Positions 9,305-16,761 of a stretch of DNA of 64,000 nucleotides are shown here, one piece after another. The notes under the pieces are model-generated. The model had not been told where the DNA came from. It saw nothing but the letters and a program-made list of their open reading frames with translations, and did no database searches. Made by a program: the position numbers and the translations under genes. The DNA comes from Dehalococcoides mccartyi 195 (GTDB taxonomy: Bacteria > Chloroflexota > Dehalococcoidia > Dehalococcoidales > Dehalococcoidaceae), in NCBI RefSeq assembly GCF_000011905.1, contig NC_002936.3:620001-684000 (forward strand), written 5' to 3'. Numbering within the stretch: position 1 is the first letter of the stretch; each line of letters starts with the position of its first letter.

Positions 9305-9333
9305 TTGAGATAAACCCGTTTATTAGGTAAAAT
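9305..9333 (+). promoter_or_regulatory. Promoter of the LOG-family gene
   Basis: TTGAGA (9305-9310) and TAAAAT (9328-9333) are 17 bases apart, about 50 bases upstream of the ATG at 9382. Confidence 0.5.
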
Positions 9334-9381
9334 GGTTTGCAGTTATATATCCTTAAACCTTACAAGAGAGAAGCGAGCGTA

Positions 9382-10010
9382 ATGATAAAACCAACCAAGC
9401 TGATTCCGCCTTTTCCCCAGATGACAATAGGGGTTATGGGTTCTGCCGGCGGGGCAATGTCTGATGAAACCAAAAAAATCTACGTTGTCTGGGTGAGTGC
9501 ATAGCCAAGCGTAAACATGTACTTATTACCGGTGCCTGTCCCGGTATGCCCCATGAAACTGTGCTGGGGGCTAAGGAAGAAGGCGGAGTAGTAGTGGGTA
9601 TTTCTCCGGCCCTCAATCTGGAAGAACACGTAGAAAAATACCATTCTCCCACCCGCGGATATGACGCCATTATCTATACCGGCTCAGGTCTGATGGGACG
9701 GGAGATTGAAAATATCCGCAGCTGTGACGTAGTTATATTTGCCGGGGGGCGCTCCGGCACTCTGGGTGAGTTTGCCATAGCTTATGACGAAGGCAAGGTT
9801 ATAGGCGTGTTGCGGGGGAGCGGCGGTATTGCTGACCATCTGGACAAGATTATTGCCATGGTGGACAAGGAAACCGGTGCCCGGGTCTACTACGAATCAG
9901 ACCCGCATAAACTGCTGGACGTACTGGAAGCAGTTTACCGGGAACGTATTTTCCCCAGGCATAAGCTTCTGCTGGAAAACCACAGCCCTGACGGTATTTA
10001 CGACGGCTAA
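9382..10010 (+). pseudogene. LOG-family (lysine-decarboxylase-like) protein gene with a frameshift
   Basis: The reading frame from the ATG at 9382 encodes GVMGSAGGAMSDETKK, the nucleotide-binding N-terminus of the LOG/TIGR00725 family, then hits TAG at about 9502. Shifting frame in the run of seven A (9472-9478) restores a continuous protein: LGECIAKRKHVLITGACPGM, then ALNLEEH, FAGGRSGTLGE and the C-terminus ending at 10010. One extra A would give a ~209-residue intact protein. Related enzymes are phosphoribohydrolases. Without recoding, only a 154-residue fragment from 9546, lacking the N-terminal glycine-rich loop, could be made. Authentic mutation, programmed slippage and sequencing error are all possible. 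Confidence 0.8.
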
Positions 10011-10025
10011 TCTAATTTTAATCTG

Positions 10026-10055
10026 AAAGGGATTTAGTTTCTAAATCCCTTTTTT
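10026..10055 (+). terminator. Rho-independent terminator after the LOG-family gene
   Basis: A perfect 12-base stem AAAGGGATTTAG/CTAAATCCCTTT with a three-base loop is followed by further T residues. Confidence 0.9.
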
Positions 10056-10148
10056 ATGTCCCCGGAATGCTTGGGATAGGGGGTCTGTCAAAGCAGGTTT
10101 ACGGGTCTGGTTTCCCTGAGAATATATTTCAGGTTTTTCGTTTATGTA

Positions 10149-10177
10149 TTGACTAAACAAAATAACTGGAGTAAACT
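10149..10177 (+). promoter_or_regulatory. Promoter of the btu-cbi operon
   Basis: TTGACT (10149-10154) and TAAACT (10172-10177) are 17 bases apart. Transcription would start near 10184, immediately before the first cobalamin riboswitch, leaving a leader of about 435 bases before btuF. Confidence 0.6.
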
Positions 10178-10184
10178 AAAATTT

Positions 10185-10325
10185 AGTTGAATATATGACG
10201 GGATAGCTATGAGTGCAAGACCGGTGCGAATCCGGCGCAGTACCGCCTACTGTGACCGAGGGGAGACCTTCGGGAGCCAGAACCTCAAATTCCGTTACCA
10301 GGCACTCCGCGGAATAGGGAGGGTA
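10185..10325 (+). ncRNA. Cobalamin riboswitch 1 (first of two in series)
   Basis: The leader has the conserved core GAGTGCAAGACCGGTGCGAA followed by TCCGGCGCAGTACCGCCTACTGTGACC, then GGGAGCCAGAAC and CTCCGCGG, a layout typical of cobalamin aptamers. It is followed by an intrinsic terminator at 10344-10378, suggesting control by transcription attenuation: ligand binding should favour termination. The downstream genes are corrinoid transport and remodelling genes, as expected for this class. Boundaries are approximate. Confidence 0.85.
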
Positions 10326-10343
10326 GTCATTTTAAAGTGACTG

Positions 10344-10378
10344 AAATACCTTTGTCCGATGAGGCAGAGGTATTTTTT
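10344..10378 (+). terminator. Riboswitch-1 expression-platform terminator
   Basis: An 11-base stem (10344-10354 with 10365-10375, one G-T pair) is followed by a T-run. It lies between the two cobalamin aptamers, so riboswitch 1 can stop transcription before riboswitch 2 is made. A small hairpin AGTCA/TGACT at about 10325-10342 precedes it and may be part of the antiterminator switch. Confidence 0.75.
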
Positions 10379-10419
10379 ATGTCTGGCAGAGTATATAAAA
10401 AATAACAGGGCCTTGAACT

Positions 10420-10533
10420 TTGAGTGCAAGACCGGTGCAATTCCGGCGCAGTACCGCCTGCTGTAATGGGGCAAATACCCCGAAGTCAGAACTTCAAAGT
10501 TCGGTTTTAGAGGCTCTCCGCGGTAAGAGGAGG
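10420..10533 (+). ncRNA. Cobalamin riboswitch 2 (second in series)
   Basis: A second aptamer repeats the core of the first: GAGTGCAAGACCGGTGCAAT then TCCGGCGCAGTACCGCCTGCTGTAATG, GAAGTCAGAACTT and CTCTCCGCGG. No T-run terminator follows before btuF. Instead an AGAGGAGG (10526-10533) lies at its 3' edge opposite a CTCTCC that could mask it, which suggests translational control. Aptamer arrangement is seen; mechanism is inferred. Confidence 0.85.
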
Positions 10534-10542
10534 TACGTGGCC

Positions 10543-10560
10543 ATGCAGAAAAACTTGTAA
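10543..10560 (+). CDS. Possible five-codon leader peptide before btuF
   Basis: ATG CAG AAA AAC TTG TAA would encode MQKNL. It sits nine bases after AGAGGAGG, the best Shine-Dalgarno match in the leader, while btuF itself starts 59 bases further on with its own GGAG. It could be a true leader peptide, or the purine-rich motif may only be part of riboswitch 2. Confidence 0.3.
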   Translation: MQKNL

Positions 10561-10618
10561 GAGGAAACAGTTTTGCCCGTGGTTTTGGTTTCCGATATTA
10601 AAAATGAATGGAGCAGTT

Positions 10619-11635
10619 ATGCTGAGTGATATTAAAATGAAACTTAACAGTAAGAGTGCCCGCTTGGGTACGGCTGTTGCCAGTATCTTCTTAAGTTTGG
10701 TTTTGCTGCTGGGTTTGGCAGGCGGCTGTAAAACGGCAGACGATACCGAAAATGAAGATGATACCCCGGTAGTAACCGAAGTAAGCTATCCCTTGACAGT
10801 GACAGACCAGCTGGGCAGGACGGTAACTATTCAGTCCGAACCCCAGACTATAGTCTCTCTTTCCCCCAGCAATACCGAAACTATTTATGCTATGGGACTG
10901 GAAGATAAACTGGTGGGTGTGACTACTTACTGCAACTACCCTGAGGCCGCCGCAGATAAGCCCAAGGTGGGCGGTTTTTCAACCGTAGATGTTGAAGCGG
11001 TGACTGCTATAGGACCTGATATTATTCTGGCCTCCAATCTTCATGAATCTACCGTTATCCCTCAGCTTGAACAGCTGGGTCTGACTGTGATAGCTATCAG
11101 CCCGGATAATCTGGAAGAAGTAATCTCATCTATTGAGCTTATTGGCAAATGCCTTAATCAGGTTGAAAAAGCCAATTCGCTGGTAGACGGGATGCAAACC
11201 CGTATAGATGCGGTAACAGCCAAGGTCAAAAACCTGTCTGACAGTCAGAAACCGCGTGTTTTATACATTGTCTGGCATGAACCTCTTATGAGTGTTGGTT
11301 CTACTGCCTTTATAACCGGCTTGATTACTGCTGCCGGAAGCGTTAGTATTACTGCTGATTCTGTAGAAGCTTATCCTACCATTAGTTTGGAAACAGTACT
11401 CGGGGCTAATCCCCAGGTGATAGTGGTGGGTACCGGTATGGGTTCAGGGGCGGATGCGCCGCTGATTTTTATGCAGGATGAGCCCCGTCTGGCGGCTATT
11501 GATGCCAGAATAAACGGCAATATATATAGTATCAATACAGACCTTATCGGCCGTACCGGCCCGCGGATTGTAGATGCTCTGGAGCAGCTGGCCCAGATGC
11601 TCCACCCTGAAATATTCGGGGCTTTCAGCGGATAA
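10619..11635 (+). CDS. btuF: corrinoid-binding lipoprotein of the B12 ABC transporter
   Basis: This is the extracytoplasmic solute-binding component for corrinoid import. From the ATG at 10619 (GGAG five bases upstream) it has 338 residues, with a hydrophobic signal segment at about 19-34 and the lipobox LAGGC placing the lipid-modified cysteine at residue 37. The mature part has the helical-backbone (TroA/BtuF) layout: TIVSLSPSNTETIYAMGLEDKL, VGGFSTVDVEAV and a C-terminal lobe. An ATG at 10604 lacks a ribosome site. It is controlled by two riboswitches and followed by btuC after a 138-base gap. Confidence 0.92.
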   Translation: MLSDIKMKLNSKSARLGTAVASIFLSLVLLLGLAGGCKTADDTENEDDTPVVTEVSYPLTVTDQLGRTVTIQSEPQTIVSLSPSNTETIYAMGLEDKLVGVTTYCNYPEAAADKPKVGGFSTVDVEAVTAIGPDIILASNLHESTVIPQLEQLGLTVIAISPDNLEEVISSIELIGKCLNQVEKANSLVDGMQTRIDAVTAKVKNLSDSQKPRVLYIVWHEPLMSVGSTAFITGLITAAGSVSITADSVEAYPTISLETVLGANPQVIVVGTGMGSGADAPLIFMQDEPRLAAIDARINGNIYSINTDLIGRTGPRIVDALEQLAQMLHPEIFGAFSG

Positions 11636-11645
11636 AGAATTCGGC

Positions 11646-11669
11646 TGGGGCAGGTATATACCTGCCCCA
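11646..11669 (+). repeat. Perfect 24-base palindrome between btuF and btuC
   Basis: TGGGGCAGGTAT is followed directly by its reverse complement. In RNA it gives a GC-rich hairpin of about ten pairs just after the btuF stop. The following T tract is weak, so it may be a partial terminator or mRNA-stabilising structure that lowers btuC relative to btuF. Confidence 0.6.
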
Positions 11670-11773
11670 CAGTTTTGCAGGTAAGAATGGGTGTTAATAC
11701 AAGTCTGAATAAAGAAAACTGCCCGGCAGTACCCGGCGGTCTGCACCCTCACTAGCAGGGCAGGCTTTATGCA

Positions 11774-12778
11774 ATGCTCGGGTTGCTTGGATTGCTGCTG
11801 CTGGCGGCAATCTTTGCTATTTCATTCGGCTCGGTTGAAGTGCCGTTTTTTACCACTATATCCATTATAATTTCAAAAATCCCCTTTATACATATCAGCC
11901 CTGACTGGACTGTAAATACCCAGACTATTATTTGGGATATCCGTTTGCCCAGAGTCCTGCTGGCCGGAGTGGTGGGTATGGCTTTGGCTGTGGCCGGGGC
12001 TACATATCAGGGGCTTTTCTGTAACCCTCTGGCAGACCCTTATCTTATCGGTGTGGCCCAAGGGGCGGCGGTAGGCGCTGTACTGGGGCTGATACTAGGT
12101 ATCGGTTTTGATATACTGGGTATTTTCGCAACCCCGCTGTTTGCCTTTGTGGGGGCGTTCGGGGCGGTAGGTGTTGTGTATATGCTGGCCAGGGTGGGAA
12201 ACCGCCTTACGGTTACCACTTTGATACTGGCCGGTGTGGCACTGGGCTCATTCCTTACGGCTGTTGTATCGTATTTGATTACGGTCAGCGGCGACAAGAT
12301 TCACTCTGTTATGTTCTGGCTGATGGGCAGTTTTTCTATGGCTGCCTGGGACAGTGTAAAAATAGTTGTACCTATTGTAATCATAGGTACTATAGTTATA
12401 CTTTTATTTGCCCGTTCGCTGAACCTTATTCAGCTGGGTGAAGAGCAGGCTCAGGAACTGGGGGTAGATGTGGAGCGGATGAAAATCTTCCTCCTTACGG
12501 CAGCTACCCTGATAACAGCCGCAGCGGTATCTTTTGTGGGTATTATCGGTTTTGTGGGTATTATAGTTCCCCACGCCGTGAGACTAATCTGGGGGGCGGA
12601 TTACCGTTTCCTGCTGCCGCTTTCGGCTCTGGTGGGGGCGGTATTTATGATAATGGCTGACATTGCCTCCCGTACGTTGGTTGCTCCCAATGAAATCCCG
12701 GTGGGGGCTATTACGGCACTGGTGGGTGCGCCCTTTTTCCTGTATTTGCTTAGAAAACGCACCCGAATGCTCTTTTAG
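11774..12778 (+). CDS. btuC: corrinoid ABC transporter permease
   Basis: The 334-residue membrane protein is of the FecCD/BtuC family and would form the transport channel as a dimer with BtuD. About ten hydrophobic segments are visible, the first at residues 2-19. Family motifs include LPRVLLAGVVGMALAVAGAT with CNPLADPYLIGVAQGAAVGA after it, and GFVGIIVPHAVRL near the C-terminus. The ATG at 11774 has only a weak GGCAGG upstream. In the same frame an amber TAG (11753-11755) separates it from an ATG at 11687 with a better ribosome site, so the ancestral N-terminus may have been 29 codons longer. Confidence 0.88.
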   Translation: MLGLLGLLLLAAIFAISFGSVEVPFFTTISIIISKIPFIHISPDWTVNTQTIIWDIRLPRVLLAGVVGMALAVAGATYQGLFCNPLADPYLIGVAQGAAVGAVLGLILGIGFDILGIFATPLFAFVGAFGAVGVVYMLARVGNRLTVTTLILAGVALGSFLTAVVSYLITVSGDKIHSVMFWLMGSFSMAAWDSVKIVVPIVIIGTIVILLFARSLNLIQLGEEQAQELGVDVERMKIFLLTAATLITAAAVSFVGIIGFVGIIVPHAVRLIWGADYRFLLPLSALVGAVFMIMADIASRTLVAPNEIPVGAITALVGAPFFLYLLRKRTRMLF

Positions 12779-12789
12779 GTATATGAAAA

Positions 12790-13614
12790 ATGTTTGAACT
12801 TGAAGTCCGGGATATAACCCTGGCCTATGGTGCGGTTGATGTTTTGAGGAATGTCAGCTTTAAAACCATGCCCGGTGAAATGATAGGCTTGGTAGGGCTG
12901 AATGGTTCAGGCAAGTCTACCCTGATAAAATCTTTGGCCAGAGTTATAGAGCCGCGTCTGGGGCATATTTACATAAACGGGCGTGATTCGCGTACTATTC
13001 CCCGCCTGGAGCTGGCTAAGATGGTAGGGGTTGTGCCTCAGATACCGGTACTTCCCAGCGCTTTTACCGCTTTTGAGATTGTCCTGATGGGCCGAAACCC
13101 TCATATGGGAACGTTTCAATATGAAAGCCGCAAGGATATTGCCATTGCCTGGGAGGCGATGGAGAGGGCAGGGGTACTGCATCTGGCTGAAAGACAAATA
13201 GGCGAACTTTCGGGTGGTGAAATACAAAGTGTAGTCATTGCCCGTTCGTTATGCCAGAAAACCGAGGCTATTTTGCTGGATGAGCCTACTTCCAATCTGG
13301 ATATAGGCCGCCAGATAGAGGTACTTGACCTTATAAAATCAGAGTGCCGCGAACGGAATATTACCGTAATTGCCGCCCTGCACGACCTTAATCTGGCTGC
13401 CCACTATTGTGAAAGGCTGATACTTATTGATCACAACGGCATTCATGCAGACGGCAGTCCGGCCGAGGTAATAACCACTGAAAATATCAGCCGTGTTTAC
13501 GGCCCCGGCAGTTATGTCCATACTCATCCCCTAAGCGGACTTCCGGCGGTACTGCCGCGTTTAGGTAATACCCGCTGTGCAAACGGCGAAAAGGGAGGCA
13601 CGGGTGCCCGCTGA
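12790..13614 (+). CDS. btuD: corrinoid ABC transporter ATP-binding protein
   Basis: The ATPase powers BtuC. The 274 residues include Walker A GLNGSGKS (36-43), a Q-loop near VVPQIPVLP (81-89), the ABC signature LSGGE (140-144), Walker B ILLDEP (161-166) and the switch histidine in ALHD (about 198). It starts 11 bases after btuC and overlaps the start of cbiZ by 11 bases, so uptake and remodelling genes are tightly coupled. Confidence 0.95.
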   Translation: MFELEVRDITLAYGAVDVLRNVSFKTMPGEMIGLVGLNGSGKSTLIKSLARVIEPRLGHIYINGRDSRTIPRLELAKMVGVVPQIPVLPSAFTAFEIVLMGRNPHMGTFQYESRKDIAIAWEAMERAGVLHLAERQIGELSGGEIQSVVIARSLCQKTEAILLDEPTSNLDIGRQIEVLDLIKSECRERNITVIAALHDLNLAAHYCERLILIDHNGIHADGSPAEVITTENISRVYGPGSYVHTHPLSGLPAVLPRLGNTRCANGEKGGTGAR

Positions 13615-14374
13615 GAAGGTAAATATCCGGACAGTTGCCGAATTTCACGGCATAAAGGCCGAGGTTATTGAGCATGAGGTCTGGGGTGTTCCCGCCAATG
13701 CTTTAGTGGTTACTTTTCCCGAAGAACGGCGGGCACTTTCCGGCAGGCAGGGTTACCGCAAGGTCAAGGCAGTCTGCAATATTTATCTGCCGGATGCTAT
13801 CTGGCCGCGTCTGCATAATGATAAATTAAGCTGGAATGGCTATTACCGTCAGGTTTTTTCCAAAGCCCTGAGTGCTATCGGCATTCCCCTTTCCAAAGTG
13901 CTGGTTTTATCCACCGGGGTTACCATGGACCATCTGGCCTTCCATGAAGAAAAACAGGGTGATTTATGGGTGGTGGTTCTGGCTACCGCCGGGGTGGAGT
14001 CTAATGCCTTACGCATTGGGCAGGATAAGTCTTCGGGTATTGACCGTAACGGCAAGTTCAAACCCTTCGGCACTATAAATACTATTATTCTTACCAGTGA
14101 AAGCCTGCCGCAGTCTGCTCTGGCTTCCTGTTTTATAACCGCTACTGAGGCGAAGACTATCGCTTTGGATGAACTGGGTGTCATGAGTGCTTATACCCCC
14201 GGCCTAAAAGCCAGCGGCACCGGCACTGACCAGATAGTGGCAGTTTCCGGCACAGGTGACAAGGCAACCTACGTGGGCGGGCATACTTTGCTGGGTGAAC
14301 TGATGGGGCGGAGTGTTACCCTGGCTATAAAAGAAGCCCTGACCAAGCGTATGGCCAGCAGAAAAGGGCATTAG
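13604..14374 (+). CDS. cbiZ: adenosylcobinamide amidohydrolase
   Basis: CbiZ cleaves the aminopropanol linkage of adenosylcobinamide to give adenosylcobyric acid, letting a cell strip the lower ligand arm from imported corrinoids. The 256-residue protein has the family blocks VLSTGVTMDHLAF, WVVVLATAGVESNALRIG and the C-terminal SGTGDKATYVGGHTLLGELM. The GTG at 13604 follows GGGAGG and overlaps the btuD stop. A start further upstream would lie inside btuD without a ribosome site. It is followed at once by cbiB, which rebuilds the product. Confidence 0.9.
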   Translation: MPAEKVNIRTVAEFHGIKAEVIEHEVWGVPANALVVTFPEERRALSGRQGYRKVKAVCNIYLPDAIWPRLHNDKLSWNGYYRQVFSKALSAIGIPLSKVLVLSTGVTMDHLAFHEEKQGDLWVVVLATAGVESNALRIGQDKSSGIDRNGKFKPFGTINTIILTSESLPQSALASCFITATEAKTIALDELGVMSAYTPGLKASGTGTDQIVAVSGTGDKATYVGGHTLLGELMGRSVTLAIKEALTKRMASRKGH

Positions 14375-14375
14375 G

Positions 14376-15302
14376 TTGGAAGTCCTTTTTATATTCCTGC
14401 TGGCGCTCATTATTGATTTGGTTTTTGGAGACCCGCCTAATGCTTTTCATCCGGTAGCCTATATGGGCAGGGTAATTGCCCTTTTTGAGCGGGCAGGGTT
14501 TAAGGGCGGTAGGGTCTACCAGTTTGTTTACGGTATAGTCATGGTTTTTATTGCCATGGCACTTTTTTTTATACCGGTATATTTTCTGCTGGACTGGCTG
14601 CATGGAGTAAACAGTGTAGTTTACATAATAGTGTCGGCCGTTTTACTCAAGATGTGTTTTACGGTAACCGGCTTGCGTAAGGCCGCTTTGCTGATTAAAC
14701 AATTGTTAGAAAAAGATGACATTGCCCAGGCCCGTTTTGAGCTCCGCTCACTGGTTTCACGTGATACCTCCAAACTGCCTCAGCCCAAACTGGTGGCGGC
14801 GGCGGTGGAATCTGTGGCGGAGAGTATCGGAGACGGGTTTGTGGCGCCGCTCTTTTTCTTTCTGATATTCGGCGTGCCCGGTGTTATGGCCTACCGGGTA
14901 GTTAGCACCTTTGACAGCATGGTGGGTTACCGCGGCAAATACGAATATCTGGGCAAGTTTGCCGCCAGATTTGATGATGTGCTTAATTTTATTCCGGCCA
15001 GACTGTCTGCCTTGTGCATACTGATTGCCAGCTTATTTGGGCGTTACAGCCCGGCAGGGGCATGGCGGATAATGTGGCGTGACCACGCCAAGACCCAAAG
15101 CCCCAATGCCGGCTGGCCAATGGCGACTGCGGCCGGTGCCCTTGAAGTTTGTCTGGAAAAAGTGGGACACTACTCACTGGGGGATAATATCAGGGAGCTT
15201 GTTCCCCAAACTATCAGCCGTTCGCTGCTGCTTATAAACAGTGCGGCCTTTATCTGGGTTTTAATAAGCGCGGGAGTGATTTATTTTGTCCGTATCGCCT
15301 AA
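14376..15302 (+). CDS. cbiB: adenosylcobinamide-phosphate synthase
   Basis: This integral membrane enzyme attaches aminopropanol phosphate to adenosylcobyric acid. The 308-residue sequence has the typical start LIIDLVFGDPPNAFHPVAYMG, several hydrophobic segments, and the conserved blocks LVSRDTSKL and YRVVSTFDSMVGYR. The start is TTG one base after the cbiZ stop. It overlaps cobD by 17 bases. CbiB regenerates what CbiZ cleaved, which fits corrinoid remodelling. Confidence 0.93.
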   Translation: MEVLFIFLLALIIDLVFGDPPNAFHPVAYMGRVIALFERAGFKGGRVYQFVYGIVMVFIAMALFFIPVYFLLDWLHGVNSVVYIIVSAVLLKMCFTVTGLRKAALLIKQLLEKDDIAQARFELRSLVSRDTSKLPQPKLVAAAVESVAESIGDGFVAPLFFFLIFGVPGVMAYRVVSTFDSMVGYRGKYEYLGKFAARFDDVLNFIPARLSALCILIASLFGRYSPAGAWRIMWRDHAKTQSPNAGWPMATAAGALEVCLEKVGHYSLGDNIRELVPQTISRSLLLINSAAFIWVLISAGVIYFVRIA

Positions 15303-16392
15303 GCCGCAGGTAGAAAAATTAAAGCCGTGTTACCACGGCGGGCCGAACTATGCCGAGCTTAGAAAACTGGGTATCAGCCCGGATGCGGTTATGGATTTTT
15401 CGGTAAGCTCAAATCCCTATCCGGCACCTGTTGAGCTCAAAAACGCCCTTTGCTCTTTGGTTATTGACCGCTACCCTGATTCAGATTCTGCCGAACTAAA
15501 AGAATACCTGGCAGGCAGGCTTTCACTTAAGCCCGAAAACCTGATTATGGGCAACGGCTCTATGGAAATTATCCGTCTGGTTGCCGGGGCATATTTCGGG
15601 GTGGGGGATACGGTTTTAATACTCAAACCCACCTTCGGGGAATATGAACTGGCAGCAGAAGTGGCCGGTGCGGATATAATTGAGCAGTGGGCAGACGAAG
15701 AGAGCGGCTTTAAGTTTGATTTGGATTTAACCTGCCGCATTATTAAAAAACACCAGCCCAAAGCGGTATTTATCTGCAATCCCAATAACCCTACCGGGGT
15801 TTATCTTTCCAAAGCGGATATTGAAAAAGTGCTGAGCGTCTGCACTGATACCCTGCTGGTGCTGGACGAAGCTTATATAGCCTTTGCTGAAGGCGGCTGG
15901 AAATCAACAGATTTGCTCGAAACGGGCAATATTATAGTTATCCGCTCTATGACCAAAGATTGCGCTTTGGCCGGGCTGAGGCTTGGTTATGGCATGGCTT
16001 CGGCGGAGATAATAACCAACCTCAAAAAGGTCTGTCCGCCGTGGAATGTTAATTCTGCCGCCCAGAAAGCCGGGCTTGTTTGCCTGTGTCACCCCAGCTA
16101 TCTGGCGGAATCTGAGAAAAAGATAAAGGCCTCTAAGGAGTATCTCAGGCAGGGTTTTGCAGGCTTGGGCTTTAGAGTGCTGCCCTCCGAGACCAATTTT
16201 TTCCTGCTGAAAGTGAAAAAGGCCGCGGATTTCCGTTCGGCACTCCTTAAGCACGGGCTTATGGTGCGGGACTGCACTTCATTCGGCTTGCCACAGTATG
16301 TCCGTATTGCTCCCCGCACCCAAAGTGAGTGTGAACGCCTGCTTGCGGTTGCGGCTGAATTGAAAAGTAAGTCTGAGATTTATCCAGCCTGA
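15286..16392 (+). CDS. cobD: threonine-phosphate decarboxylase-like (HisC/CobD family) PLP enzyme
   Basis: The enzyme should supply (R)-1-amino-2-propanol phosphate to CbiB by decarboxylating threonine phosphate. The 368 residues show the fold type I hallmarks: NPNNPTG (165-171), DEAY (194-197), the PLP-binding lysine in SMTKD (Lys224) and LRLGYG just after. Histidinol-phosphate aminotransferase is a close relative; the B12 operon position favours CobD. The start is TTG, overlapping cbiB. It ends the first B12 operon; a new promoter and riboswitch follow. Confidence 0.88.
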   Translation: MSVSPKPQVEKLKPCYHGGPNYAELRKLGISPDAVMDFSVSSNPYPAPVELKNALCSLVIDRYPDSDSAELKEYLAGRLSLKPENLIMGNGSMEIIRLVAGAYFGVGDTVLILKPTFGEYELAAEVAGADIIEQWADEESGFKFDLDLTCRIIKKHQPKAVFICNPNNPTGVYLSKADIEKVLSVCTDTLLVLDEAYIAFAEGGWKSTDLLETGNIIVIRSMTKDCALAGLRLGYGMASAEIITNLKKVCPPWNVNSAAQKAGLVCLCHPSYLAESEKKIKASKEYLRQGFAGLGFRVLPSETNFFLLKVKKAADFRSALLKHGLMVRDCTSFGLPQYVRIAPRTQSECERLLAVAAELKSKSEIYPA

Positions 16393-16421
16393 TTGACTGA
16401 CAGGGTTTTGTCTGATATAGT
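16393..16421 (+). promoter_or_regulatory. Promoter of the cobTSCU operon
   Basis: TTGACT (16393-16398) and TATAGT (16416-16421) are 17 bases apart, starting right after the cobD stop and ahead of the third riboswitch. Confidence 0.65.
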
Positions 16422-16427
16422 TTTTAA

Positions 16428-16592
16428 TGGTGATTAGCAAACGGAACACGGTTTGAATCCGTGGCGGTCCCGCCGCTGTAACCGGGGACTTTGGTTTCTT
16501 AAAGCACTTTTTGTGCGGCCACTGTCAGGGCAGTACCCTGATGGGAAGGGCGGAACCGGGGGATAATCCGGAAGCCAGAAGACGTGTTAACA
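16428..16592 (+). ncRNA. Cobalamin riboswitch 3, upstream of cobT
   Basis: The leader has AAACGGAACACGGTTTGAAT followed by CCGTGGCGGTCCCGCCGCTGTAACCGGGG and the B12-box-like GGAAGCCAGAAGAC. A large extra stem (about 16500-16550) lies in the peripheral region. This aptamer is of a more classical type than the two upstream of btuF. It is followed by a terminator at 16614-16665, so control is probably by transcription termination. The start codon of cobT lies about 95 bases beyond the terminator. Confidence 0.88.
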
Positions 16593-16613
16593 CCAAACCG
16601 GATACCTGATGGT

Positions 16614-16665
16614 AAAGGGGCCGGCTCATCTTGAAGATATTTTGAGATGTGCCAGCCCCTTTTTT
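16614..16665 (+). terminator. Riboswitch-3 expression-platform terminator
   Basis: A long stem starting AAAGGGGC and ending GCCCCTTT, about 18 positions with two mismatches, is followed by a T-run. It sits between the aptamer and cobT. Confidence 0.85.
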
Positions 16666-16761
16666 ATTTGGGCAGGCGCCAGAGGAGGATAAACTGAGCA
16701 TAGCCTGAAATACCACCATGGATATTATGACCAAAGTTTGTAATATAGGAGTTTTAAAAAT

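Noticed and set aside
9546-10010. Complete 154-residue gene starting at the internal Met 9546
   Set aside because: The nucleotide-binding N-terminus is encoded directly upstream in another frame, so a frameshifted longer gene explains the region better.
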